Assembly: GCA_031266095.1 (NCBI GenBank)
Contig: JAISBR010000172.1
Coordinates: 1-7,212 of the forward strand
Length of the DNA: 7,212 bases
Origin: Treponema sp.
GTDB taxonomy: Bacteria; Spirochaetota; Spirochaetia; Treponematales; Breznakiellaceae
Direction: 5' to 3'
Part shown: one piece after another, positions 1 through 6,730 of the stretch
How positions within the stretch are numbered: the first letter of the stretch is position 1
How the letters are laid out: every line of letters starts with the position of its first letter
Position numbers and translations under genes: made by a program
The notes under the pieces: model-generated
Database searches by the model: none
What the model was told of the DNA's origin: nothing
Seen by the model: the letters and a program-made list of their open reading frames with translations, nothing else

Positions 1-1005
1 GAATGGGTACCGCTGTATGATCACATTGTGGCGTCTAATGTAATTGAAGACATTACCGGCGAAAAATTTTCGGATTTAATCAATGGGGATGATGCCGATA
101 TAAATGAATATTTTAGAAACTATAACCGTTTCTTCGAAAAAGTTGGATATGACGCCATCCCCTTTGAGTGTATTATAGCGGGCTGTCTGCCCGGAAACAT
201 GGCCCTTTACGGCCACGAACCGGGCTCCGTCCATACCATGGACGATCTAAAAAAATATCCCTGGGAGGAGATCCCCGATTATTTCAAAAAAAAATATTAT
301 CCGCTGTTCACGGCCTTTGCGGCCAACCTGCCGCCTGGAATGAAAGGGATGGGGGGACCGGGGAACGGTGTTTTTGAGTGTGTTGAGGATATAACCGGTT
401 ATCAGAATTTATGTTTCATTAAATACGATGATGAAGAACTATTCCGTATGCTTTTTGAAAAAATGGGCGCCGCCATAGAAAAGGTATGGAAGGATTTTTT
501 GGAACATTTTGCGGACGCCTATTGTATCATGCGGTTTGGGGATGATTTGGGATACAAAAGCAGTACCCTCTTCCCTCCCGATGATATACGCGGCAATATC
601 TTTCCGGTTTATAAAAAAGTAATAGAGCGGATTCACGCCGCGGGAAAGCCTTTTTTGCTGCATTGCTGCGGTAAAATATTCGCCATTATGGACGATCTTA
701 TCGAACTGGGAATAAACGCGAAACATTCCAATGAGGATCAGATAGCCCCCTTTTCTTTCTGGGTAGATACATACGGAAAACGTATAGCCCTTTTTGGAGG
801 TATTGATACGGACAATCTGGTCCGTCTTGACGAAAAACAGATTGTGGAATTAACCACCGATGTCTGCTCATATGCCCGAGGGCGTTGCGGCTTTGCCCTG
901 GGGTCGGGTAATTCCATTGCAGAATATGTGCCCGCGTCCAAATATATGGCGATGAACCGGGCGGTCAGGGAATTCAGGGGGGAAAAGGGATTTTTTTGCC
1001 TGTGA
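1..1005 (+). CDS. Uroporphyrinogen decarboxylase (URO-D) superfamily protein, 5'-truncated by the window edge
   Basis: The frame is open from base 1 (EWVPLYDHI...) to the TGA at 1003-1005, giving 334 visible residues. A GTG at 28 could be read as a start, but the upstream residues match the usual 'VPLYEH' N-terminal strand of this family, so the real start almost certainly lies left of the window. Numbering from the GTG, the visible family hallmarks are FGDDLGYKSS (170-179), the metal-site motif LLHCCGKI (210-217, His212 and Cys214 as the H-x-C pair), LFGGIDTDNLVRL (255-267) and LGSGNSIAEYVP (291-302). The fold is a TIM barrel shared by true HemE, the methyltransferases MtaA/CmuA and many uncharacterised proteins. 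The H-x-C pair favours a zinc-dependent methyltransferase-type member over heme synthesis. The third zinc Cys found in MtaA-like enzymes is not at the expected place; Cys287 is nearby. Substrate unknown. It converges with the minus-strand gene 59 bases away and is the last gene of its transcription unit. Confidence 0.85.
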   Translation, partial: EWVPLYDHIVASNVIEDITGEKFSDLINGDDADINEYFRNYNRFFEKVGYDAIPFECIIAGCLPGNMALYGHEPGSVHTMDDLKKYPWEEIPDYFKKKYYPLFTAFAANLPPGMKGMGGPGNGVFECVEDITGYQNLCFIKYDDEELFRMLFEKMGAAIEKVWKDFLEHFADAYCIMRFGDDLGYKSSTLFPPDDIRGNIFPVYKKVIERIHAAGKPFLLHCCGKIFAIMDDLIELGINAKHSNEDQIAPFSFWVDTYGKRIALFGGIDTDNLVRLDEKQIVELTTDVCSYARGRCGFALGSGNSIAEYVPASKYMAMNRAVREFRGEKGFFCL

Positions 1006-1030
1006 TAACGTCGTATACCCCTCCATTAGC

Positions 1031-1045
1031 CGGACCGGAGGTCCG
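1031..1045. terminator. Stem-loop between convergent genes, possible bidirectional terminator
   Basis: CGGACC (1031-1036) pairs perfectly with GGTCCG (1040-1045) around a three-base GGA loop, in the 59-base gap between two convergent genes. Neither side is followed by a T-run, so it is not a classic intrinsic terminator. A further GC-rich palindrome, CCGCGCGG, lies at 1053-1060. The location suggests transcription termination or RNA 3'-end protection for both genes. Confidence 0.3.
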
Positions 1046-1064
1046 AGCTCTGCCGCGCGGAGGC

Positions 1065-4000
1065 TCATTCCACCATGAACACCACGCCGCCTAATGCCCT
1101 GGCAAAATCGTACATATCGGCCCCGGACAGGGAATGTACCGGAATGGAATGACGCTGGGTTGTCCCCGCGCCGGCGCTGTCAACAAGCTCACAGGAAGCG
1201 GTATACCCCGCGGCCGCCGAACCGCTTACGCGTATACTCAGCTTGAACCGGGCCGGAAGGCCGGCATTCCCCGCCGGTGTAAGGCCCGCCTTCGCGAGGG
1301 CTTTCAGCAGCGTCCGTTCGTTCCGCCGAAAATTCAGGGCGCCGTTTTCACCGCCTGAGACCACGCGAATCTCCACCGGCAGGGCTATGCCCGCCTGCCT
1401 GAGCGCGCCCCGGTTAAGGACAAAGAGTTCTTCCGCCGCGGCCTGCCGGGCGGCCTTCGCGAGACCGGCGGCGTTTCCGCTCAGCGCGAATTCCTTGTAA
1501 CATTGGGCGATCATCTCCCGTTCCCACAGCGGATCAAGGCCGGCAAACGCTTTTTCCCAGAGGACCTTGTTCTTTAAGAGCAGGCCTTCCTCAAGATCGT
1601 ATGAGGGTTTCGCCGCCGGGATAAGGGAAGATTCCAGCTCACGGGCCTTGTTGAGATAGCCAAGGGCGCGGCGGGGATAGCCCTCAAAGGCGTTGTAGTA
1701 CTGGCTGAACGATTCAATATGCGGCCCGCCGCCTTCGTACATCGCGGTGCCATACGCGTCCGCTGCGGCAAGGCTGTATTTCCGGTACAGCCGCTGGTGG
1801 ACCTCGGCCTTAAAGCGGAACGAAATACTTCTGAAAAAGGAACGGATTTTTTCACCGGTTCTTCCCCAGGGCATAAAACGTTCCGTTTCGGTGAGTCCGG
1901 TATACGTCTTGTAGAGGATATCATGAATATCCCGTTTGTAGCGGTTAGAGTCTATGCCGAAATGCAGCATCCAGGAAAGGTCGCTTCCTTTCAGGCAGTC
2001 CTCCGCGTACAGGCGGGCCTCTTCCAGCCGGCCGGATATCTGATACACCTGGGCCAAGTTGAGCTTTGCCAGCGGGGAAGTGTCGGTTTCATAGGCCGTT
2101 TCGTAGTCTCTCTGGGAGCGCTCCAAATCCAATTGACGCAGGTAGAGTTCTCCCCGCGCGAGCCGTCCCGAGGCGCGGTTCTGAGCGTTCAGGGAAGCGT
2201 TGGTCGCGTCCATTGAAAAATCGAAACGGTAGAATCGGGATTCCAGAATCGAAAGATTATAATAGGCTACCGCGGTAAAATACCGGTCCCCCAGGGCTTC
2301 TCCGAGATCTATCGCCTGCTGGTACCAGTACTTTCCCTTATCGTACTGGTACATATCCGAATAGACGGTTCCCAGAGTCATGGACATATCCGGATCATCG
2401 CCGAAGCGTTCAAGGGCGGCGCTGAGAATCTGTTCGCCGTCCCCCAGGCGGTGGACTTTGTAGTACATCCAGCCCAGGCTGCCGATGGCTTCCTTATTAT
2501 CCGGATCGAGTGTCAGTATCCGTTCATAGTATTCCACCGATCGCTGATCCAGGTTAAGGTAACCCGCGGTATTGGCAAGCCTTAAGAGGATATCCGTGTT
2601 GAAGGGACTAATCGCCTCCGCTTTCCGGTACTCCTCCCAGGCAAGCCCGTAGAGAGAGCGGCTGTAATAGAGATTACCCAGCGCCCAGGGAAACCGGGGA
2701 TCGTGCGGATACCGGACGTTCCCCTCCTTGAAAAGTTCTATTGCCCGCTCCCAGAACTCGGCGAATTCCGCCTCGGTAGCGTCCATATAGAGTTCATCCG
2801 CGGCGGAAAAACCGTTCTCCTCATTGTTCTGGGCTTTGGTTTCAGAACCGGCAAGGGCGATAAAGATCAGCAGCATGAGCAGGGGCGCTGAGCCGCCGCC
2901 TTTTTTCGGGCCGGGGATCAGCGCAAGAGGGGGAAGCAGCCAGGCCGCCAGACGCCGGCAGAGGGAAACCTGCTTCCCGTAAGCGGCGGAAAAGACGCGA
3001 TAGGCGTTCCGCTGTGAGCTGAAATCATCATCTGTATACGCGGGGGCAAAACGGGCCCGCGCCATACCCTGGTACAAGGCGTATATTCCCGCTGTATAGT
3101 GATCCATGCCCAAAGCCCATTCTGATTCAGGCAGGCCCGCCGCTCTTTTCAGCCCCGCCAGGCGCAGCCGCCGCCGCGTGTGTTTCCAGAGAAGGATTGC
3201 CTTCTTCCGGTTGTCCCGGCGCAGAACCGAAGCAATAAGGCAGCCGCAGCGGATATAGATAAAAAACGCGGCAAGCAGGATAAAGAGCAGCGGAAGAGCA
3301 TAATCGCGTAACAGCGCCGCGGCAGACCGCGCCAGAGAATTGGTATCCGAATGAACGTCCGGTCCCTCCTGTCCTTCCCTTACGCGCAGCCGGGAACGGT
3401 TTTCAAGAATCTCCCGCATCAGCCGTTCAAAAAGATCGGGGTCCACCCCGGCGGAGAAGCGGAAATCCTCATCTTCGCTGAGATTTTCCGAAGTAGGATC
3501 GTACTCTATCCAGCCGTAGCCGGGAAAGGGAACCTCAACCCAGGCATGGGCCATGTCCGACCGGACCGGATAATAATCAAAGGTATTAGCCGCCGGATCG
3601 ATGAAAAAACCCGCCGCCACCCGCGCGGGGATTCCCAGGGAGCGGAGCATCAGCGCCATGGAAAAGGCGTAATAGGAACAGTAGCCTTTTTTTGACTGGA
3701 AGAGAAACCACGCAAGCTGATCCCCGTCAGGGGCGATTCCGGGTTTCAGGCTGTAGCGATATTCTCCGTACTTGAGCCAATCGTGGATCATCCTCACCTT
3801 GTCACCGTAATGATCCAGGCCCCGGGTAATTTCCCCGGCATAGGCGCGAATCCGCTCGTCCCCGCCGTAGTCGGTGTATAATTTGAATTCATGTTCGGTT
3901 AAGCCGAGTTCAGCTGCGCCGGGCCGGCCGGTGGCGGCCAGAGAAAGTTCCGCGAAGACGGCGCTGCTCACCATACTTTCCACCGCGTAAGCGGAACTGA

Positions 4001-5099
4001 ACGAAGAGGCGTCCCAGCTTTCATAGGGGGTAACCAATACCGGCTCGTTCATAGCGATAAACGCGGCGGCGTCAAAGTTCACCAGAAAATACTCCTGGCG
4101 CAATTGCCGGGCCCTCCGCACAGGGGAAGTCCCGGCCTGCTCATCACCGGCACTTGCCGGCTGCCCGGACAAGCGCGCCGGCCGCTCAGGCAGACGCTGC
4201 GGATGCGTCCGCTCATCAAGTTCCTCAATCCGATAAAAACCCTGCTTACGGCTATACCCTGAGAGCACCGAACGCCGCAGCAGGATATGATCGTCATCAC
4301 GGTCTTTTTTTACGATCAGTACCAGATCGTCACTCATGCTGATTTCAGAATCCAGCCTGAGAAACTGGGAAAAATCAAAACTGAAGAGCTTGGGCTCCAG
4401 CAGACCTCCGCCTTTCTCAATTGCCCGTTCCTGTGAAGGCTTGAGAAAAAGAATCCCCCCAAGGATGATCAGCGCCAAAAGCGCCGCTATCGCGGGGATC
4501 GCCTCACTTTTCCGCAGCCGCGTTTCCGGGGGCAGGGAAAAGAGCAGCGCCAGGGCCTGTACAAAAACAATACCGGCAAACAGGAAAATCATCACAACAG
4601 GCCAGCGGTACACCTGTATATCCGCAGTACGGGCAATGCTGAACACAACCAGCAGCAGCGCCGCGTCGGCTATTACGGCAGCCCGCAGGAATTTACGGGA
4701 ACGGATCGAAAACCAGCTGGTAACCGCGGCCCAGTAAAAGGGAAGGAGGGAAACAAAATTATTCCGGTCCAGGTTAAGAAGCAGTGAGTCAAGGGTAACC
4801 GCCAAAGCGTCGGTCCTGCCGGGAATAAAAAAACCGGGCAGGGCAATGAAAATCCTGGTGATCCACGGTATGAGGCCGATAGCGATAACAGCGGCTAATG
4901 GGCCGGGCTTTCCCCCAAGGGAACACCGGCCCGAAAGAAAGACCGCTGCCGCGAAAGCGGCTAACAGACTGGTGATAAAAACAGGCGTATCCGCCAAATC
5001 CACGGCGATAAGCCGAAATTGATACAAGACGGCACATAGAGCCAGGGAACGGAGCATAAGCGCGGGCCTTGTCGCCGCAGCCGGTTTAACTTGTTCCAT
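1065..5099 (-). CDS. TgpA-like membrane transglutaminase fused to a periplasmic TPR protein
   Basis: This 1344-residue protein joins two parts. Residues 13-220 hold about six or seven hydrophobic segments (roughly 13-33, 37-56, 68-93, 114-132, 139-157, 165-189, 201-220). Residues 240-450 are probably extracytoplasmic. The transglutaminase core follows, with catalytic Cys474 (KGYCSYYAF), His518 (MAHAWVEV) and Asp534 (WIEYDPTSE). Residues 602-626 form another membrane helix, and 630-720 resemble the cytoplasmic DUF4129 domain that ends TgpA proteins. A hydrophobic segment at 738-751 followed by SETKAQ looks like a signal anchor or signal peptide. About 770-1040 is a TPR array (for example LYYSRSLYGLAWEEYRKAE, 810-828), and 1215-1344 is an unrecognised, probably beta-rich domain. 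TgpA proteins (about 670 residues) are inner-membrane proteins linked to cell-envelope integrity; this one is twice as long. The ATG at 5099 has only a distant GGAG upstream; Met15 (5057-5055) with AAGG nine bases before it is an alternative start. The MoxR and DUF58 genes that often accompany TgpA are not in the window, and the gene appears monocistronic. The substrate is unknown. Confidence 0.85.
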   Translation of the reverse strand: MEQVKPAAATRPALMLRSLALCAVLYQFRLIAVDLADTPVFITSLLAAFAAAVFLSGRCSLGGKPGPLAAVIAIGLIPWITRIFIALPGFFIPGRTDALAVTLDSLLLNLDRNNFVSLLPFYWAAVTSWFSIRSRKFLRAAVIADAALLLVVFSIARTADIQVYRWPVVMIFLFAGIVFVQALALLFSLPPETRLRKSEAIPAIAALLALIILGGILFLKPSQERAIEKGGGLLEPKLFSFDFSQFLRLDSEISMSDDLVLIVKKDRDDDHILLRRSVLSGYSRKQGFYRIEELDERTHPQRLPERPARLSGQPASAGDEQAGTSPVRRARQLRQEYFLVNFDAAAFIAMNEPVLVTPYESWDASSFSSAYAVESMVSSAVFAELSLAATGRPGAAELGLTEHEFKLYTDYGGDERIRAYAGEITRGLDHYGDKVRMIHDWLKYGEYRYSLKPGIAPDGDQLAWFLFQSKKGYCSYYAFSMALMLRSLGIPARVAAGFFIDPAANTFDYYPVRSDMAHAWVEVPFPGYGWIEYDPTSENLSEDEDFRFSAGVDPDLFERLMREILENRSRLRVREGQEGPDVHSDTNSLARSAAALLRDYALPLLFILLAAFFIYIRCGCLIASVLRRDNRKKAILLWKHTRRRLRLAGLKRAAGLPESEWALGMDHYTAGIYALYQGMARARFAPAYTDDDFSSQRNAYRVFSAAYGKQVSLCRRLAAWLLPPLALIPGPKKGGGSAPLLMLLIFIALAGSETKAQNNEENGFSAADELYMDATEAEFAEFWERAIELFKEGNVRYPHDPRFPWALGNLYYSRSLYGLAWEEYRKAEAISPFNTDILLRLANTAGYLNLDQRSVEYYERILTLDPDNKEAIGSLGWMYYKVHRLGDGEQILSAALERFGDDPDMSMTLGTVYSDMYQYDKGKYWYQQAIDLGEALGDRYFTAVAYYNLSILESRFYRFDFSMDATNASLNAQNRASGRLARGELYLRQLDLERSQRDYETAYETDTSPLAKLNLAQVYQISGRLEEARLYAEDCLKGSDLSWMLHFGIDSNRYKRDIHDILYKTYTGLTETERFMPWGRTGEKIRSFFRSISFRFKAEVHQRLYRKYSLAAADAYGTAMYEGGGPHIESFSQYYNAFEGYPRRALGYLNKARELESSLIPAAKPSYDLEEGLLLKNKVLWEKAFAGLDPLWEREMIAQCYKEFALSGNAAGLAKAARQAAAEELFVLNRGALRQAGIALPVEIRVVSGGENGALNFRRNERTLLKALAKAGLTPAGNAGLPARFKLSIRVSGSAAAGYTASCELVDSAGAGTTQRHSIPVHSLSGADMYDFARALGGVVFMVE

Positions 5100-5172
5100 A
5101 ACTATTCTTTACACCGCTCCATCCGCCCGTTGTCCGCAGAGGCAATACCGTTTCGCGGCCCTGCCCATTTCA

Positions 5173-5208
5173 TTACCTGTTTACCAGTCTGGTTTAGTAT
5201 AGCATATT
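5173..5208 (+). promoter_or_regulatory. Weak candidate promoter(s) for the ROK repressor gene
   Basis: Two overlapping weak pairs are visible: TTACCT (5173-5178) with TAGTAT (5195-5200) at 16 bases, and TTTACC (5180-5185) with CATATT (5203-5208) at 17 bases. Each box matches about 4 of 6 consensus bases. Either would place the transcription start in or just before the palindrome at 5206-5260, the usual layout for an autoregulated repressor. I cannot choose between them. Confidence 0.3.
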
Positions 5209-5223
5209 AGACTTGTTCGACAA
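5196..5223 (-). promoter_or_regulatory. Predicted promoter of the transglutaminase/TPR gene
   Basis: On the minus strand, TTGTCG (5223-5218) lies 16 bases from TATACT (5201-5196). These match 4 of 6 bases of the -35 consensus and 5 of 6 of the -10 consensus. Transcription would start near 5189, giving a leader of about 90 bases. The -35 box lies inside the inner arm of the palindrome at 5206-5260, so a protein bound there should block this promoter. Confidence 0.4.
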
Positions 5224-5260
5224 CCCGCTTGGTTGTCGCGGACTACGACACAAGTCTAAT
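5206..5260. promoter_or_regulatory. Nested palindrome, candidate ROK operator or dispersed palindromic repeat
   Basis: The outer arms ATTAGACTTGT (5206-5216) and ACAAGTCTAAT (5250-5260) are perfect 11-base reverse complements. An inner hairpin, CGACAACC (5218-5225) and GGTTGTCG (5231-5238), has a five-base loop. On the right side about ten extra bases (around 5239-5249) separate the inner and outer arms, as though an originally continuous 20-base-arm palindrome had been interrupted. It lies between the divergent genes and overlaps promoters on both strands. The TTAG...TTGTT / AACAA...CTAA flavour is reminiscent of XylR-type ROK operators, but a closely related copy after the ROK gene also suggests a repeat family. 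Confidence 0.6.
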
Positions 5261-5336
5261 GAATGACGTTTGCTCCCATTGCTCTATACTCATCCGGTTG
5301 TACGAGGAAGATTTAACTGGTATCGTATTTATATTG

Positions 5337-6566
5337 ATGAAACCTCAACTACCTGACGAATGGAAGAATATCCGGGCCGCCTTGAATTATATCGAAGAGG
5401 CGGATACACCCCCGACCCGGGCAAATGTAGCGGAATATCTCTCCCTCAGCCGAACCACCGCCTCTTCTATCGCTTCTCAACTGATCAACATGGGGCTCAT
5501 CGAAGAGCTAAAAACTGAAAAAAACGGACGGGGTCGTCCCGGTATTCCTCTGCGGATTTCCTCGGGCCGCTGGTACGCCTTGGGGGCCGCGTTTACAGGA
5601 AATGAATGGCGTTTTCTCTTTGTGGATCTTTACGGGAAAATAATCAGGGAACATACCGAACGGGTAGACAACTTTTCGGTGGACGATTTTACGAAAAATC
5701 TTTTGAAAGGTCTTTCCTTTATGCTCAAGAAAAAACCCGGCCCTCTGGTGCCTCTTATAGGAATAGGTTCCCCCGGGGTGGTGGACAGCGATACGGGGGT
5801 AATTATCCATGCCAATGATATGGGATGGCGGCAGGTTGGTCTCGGAGAAACTATACACAAAACCACGGGGATAAACGCCTTGATTATGAACCGGTACCGG
5901 GTAAGCGGTTTGGCGGAAGCCCGATTCGGTGTTGGACGTAATGTAAAAAATCTTATTTATATCGGGATTGGTACCGGAATCTGCGCCGCCTTTATCAATG
6001 ACGGCGTACTCCTGGAGGGAACCAATTTTAGCGCCGGAGAGATCGGTCATATACTCGTCGATCCCGAAGGACCCCACTGCGGTTGCGGTAAGAGGGGTTG
6101 CCTTCAGGCTATGGCTTCCTCCCAAGCCTTAGTTGAAGTGATCCGGAATATCCATAAATCTCTTTTGGCGAAAAATAAAAAGCTGCCTCCCAATCCTCTC
6201 TGGGATATTCTGCATGATCATTCCCTTCTTTCCGGCGAGCTTATCGGTGAAGAGGCAAACCGGGGCAATGGGGTGGCTATAGCAGGGATGGAGCGGATCG
6301 CAAGAATTCTCGGTATTGCGGCGGCCAACCTTGTCAATACTATGAACCCCCGCAAGATCATCATAGGTGGAACTCTGGGAGATACCGGCCCCCTCCTTAC
6401 CAGGCTCATCTACCGGGAGGTAGAAAAACGTGCTATGGAGACCCCTCTTCAGGCAGTAACCATCGAGCAGGGCCTTTTGGGAAACCGCGCGGCAGCCCTG
6501 GGGGCCGCTTACCTTCCTCTGCATTACAAACTGGAAATCCTCTTACAGCAGGGCTTTAAGCAATAG
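5337..6566 (+). CDS. ROK-family transcriptional repressor (NagC/XylR type)
   Basis: From the ATG at 5337 the protein has 409 residues, the usual size for ROK repressors. A winged helix-turn-helix spans about 24-75 (TPPTRANVAEYLSLSRTTASS, wing GRGRPGIPLRI). The sugar-kinase-like ROK domain follows, with IGIGSPGVVD (141-150), the glycine loop GIGTGI (210-215), SAGEIGH (232-238) and the zinc motif CGCGKRGC (248-255); His238, Cys248, Cys250 and Cys255 are the expected zinc ligands. Such proteins repress sugar catabolic genes and release DNA on binding a sugar or sugar phosphate. The catalytic Asp of kinases is replaced (MNRYRVSGLAEARFG, Arg186), and the Glu usually following the zinc motif is Gln257, so it is not an active kinase and its ligand may differ. 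The frame stays open upstream to TTG 5229 and ATG 5259, but that would place the palindrome in coding sequence and add residues unlike the family. No clear Shine-Dalgarno precedes 5337, so the start is uncertain by one or a few codons. The TAG stop forms the edge of a repeat. Confidence 0.9.
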   Translation: MKPQLPDEWKNIRAALNYIEEADTPPTRANVAEYLSLSRTTASSIASQLINMGLIEELKTEKNGRGRPGIPLRISSGRWYALGAAFTGNEWRFLFVDLYGKIIREHTERVDNFSVDDFTKNLLKGLSFMLKKKPGPLVPLIGIGSPGVVDSDTGVIIHANDMGWRQVGLGETIHKTTGINALIMNRYRVSGLAEARFGVGRNVKNLIYIGIGTGICAAFINDGVLLEGTNFSAGEIGHILVDPEGPHCGCGKRGCLQAMASSQALVEVIRNIHKSLLAKNKKLPPNPLWDILHDHSLLSGELIGEEANRGNGVAIAGMERIARILGIAAANLVNTMNPRKIIIGGTLGDTGPLLTRLIYREVEKRAMETPLQAVTIEQGLLGNRAAALGAAYLPLHYKLEILLQQGFKQ

Positions 6567-6624
6567 ACTTGTTCAACAACCAGAACCCGATAGGGGTCAG
6601 TACAATAGGTTGTTGAACAAGACC
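6564..6624. repeat. Large inverted repeat at the 3' end of the ROK gene, related to the upstream palindrome
   Basis: CTTGTTCAACAACC (6568-6581) and GGTTGTTGAACAAG (6608-6621) are perfect 14-base reverse complements with a 26-base spacer. The spacer has a small inner pairing (ACCC 6585-6588 with GGGT 6594-6597). The left arm region TAGACTTGTTCAACAACC (6564-6581) matches 17 of 18 bases of 5208-5225 in the same orientation. The first three bases are the ROK stop codon. No T-run follows directly, so it is not by itself a standard terminator. Confidence 0.75.
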
Positions 6625-6629
6625 CATGA

Positions 6630-6654
6630 ACCGCCTTCCTGCGGTACATTTTTT
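6630..6654 (+). terminator. Probable intrinsic terminator of the ROK gene
   Basis: ACCGC (6630-6634) pairs with GCGGT (6641-6645) around a six-base loop, followed after three bases by six Ts (6649-6654). The stem is short, but it sits just after the ROK gene and before the next promoter. The large inverted repeat immediately upstream may assist. Confidence 0.5.
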
Positions 6655-6682
6655 GGTTACAGTTATTCAGAAACTGAAGTTT

Positions 6683-6695
6683 TCGAACAACTCTA
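6683..6695 (-). repeat. Degenerate third copy of the palindrome arm
   Basis: TCGAACAACTCTA matches 12 of 13 bases of TCGAACAAGTCTA, the reverse complement of the arm upstream of the ROK gene (5208-5220). It lies about 35 bases before the -35 box of the isomerase gene, where a repressor site could act. It could also be the remnant of a repeat. Confidence 0.35.
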
Positions 6696-6713
6696 TTAAG
6701 TGGAACCTGAGAA

Positions 6714-6729
6714 TTATTTTGTAAAATAA
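6714..6729. promoter_or_regulatory. AT-rich dyad TTATTTT-N2-AAAATAA abutting the -35 box
   Basis: TTATTTT (6714-6720) and AAAATAA (6723-6729) are perfect seven-base reverse complements with a two-base centre, ending one base before the -35 box of the isomerase promoter. The half-sites resemble those of NagC/Mlc-type ROK operators, but those have a much wider spacing, so the regulator is not identified. An UP-element-like AT-rich stretch is the alternative. Confidence 0.45.
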
Positions 6730-6730
6730 C

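Noticed and set aside
1719..2216. 165-codon open frame on the plus strand opposite the TPR gene
   Set aside because: It lies wholly inside the 1344-residue minus-strand gene, has no family-like sequence and no ribosome-binding site. It is a shadow of a GC-rich coding region, as are the other overlapping frames there.
5263..5316. 17-codon leader ORF (MTFAPIALYSS...) before the ROK gene
   Set aside because: No ribosome-binding site and no attenuator-like codon runs; likely chance.
5229..5336. N-terminal extension of the ROK protein from TTG 5229 or ATG 5259
   Set aside because: It would translate through the palindrome, has no Shine-Dalgarno and adds residues not seen before the helix-turn-helix in the family.
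5508..6125. 205-codon open frame on the minus strand inside the ROK gene
   Set aside because: The plus-strand frame has unmistakable ROK motifs through this stretch; the antisense frame has no recognisable features.
5208..6624. Insertion sequence or transposon carrying the ROK gene
   Set aside because: The flanking arms are direct copies that are each internally palindromic. There is no transposase and no target-site duplication visible, so a mobile element cannot be claimed.
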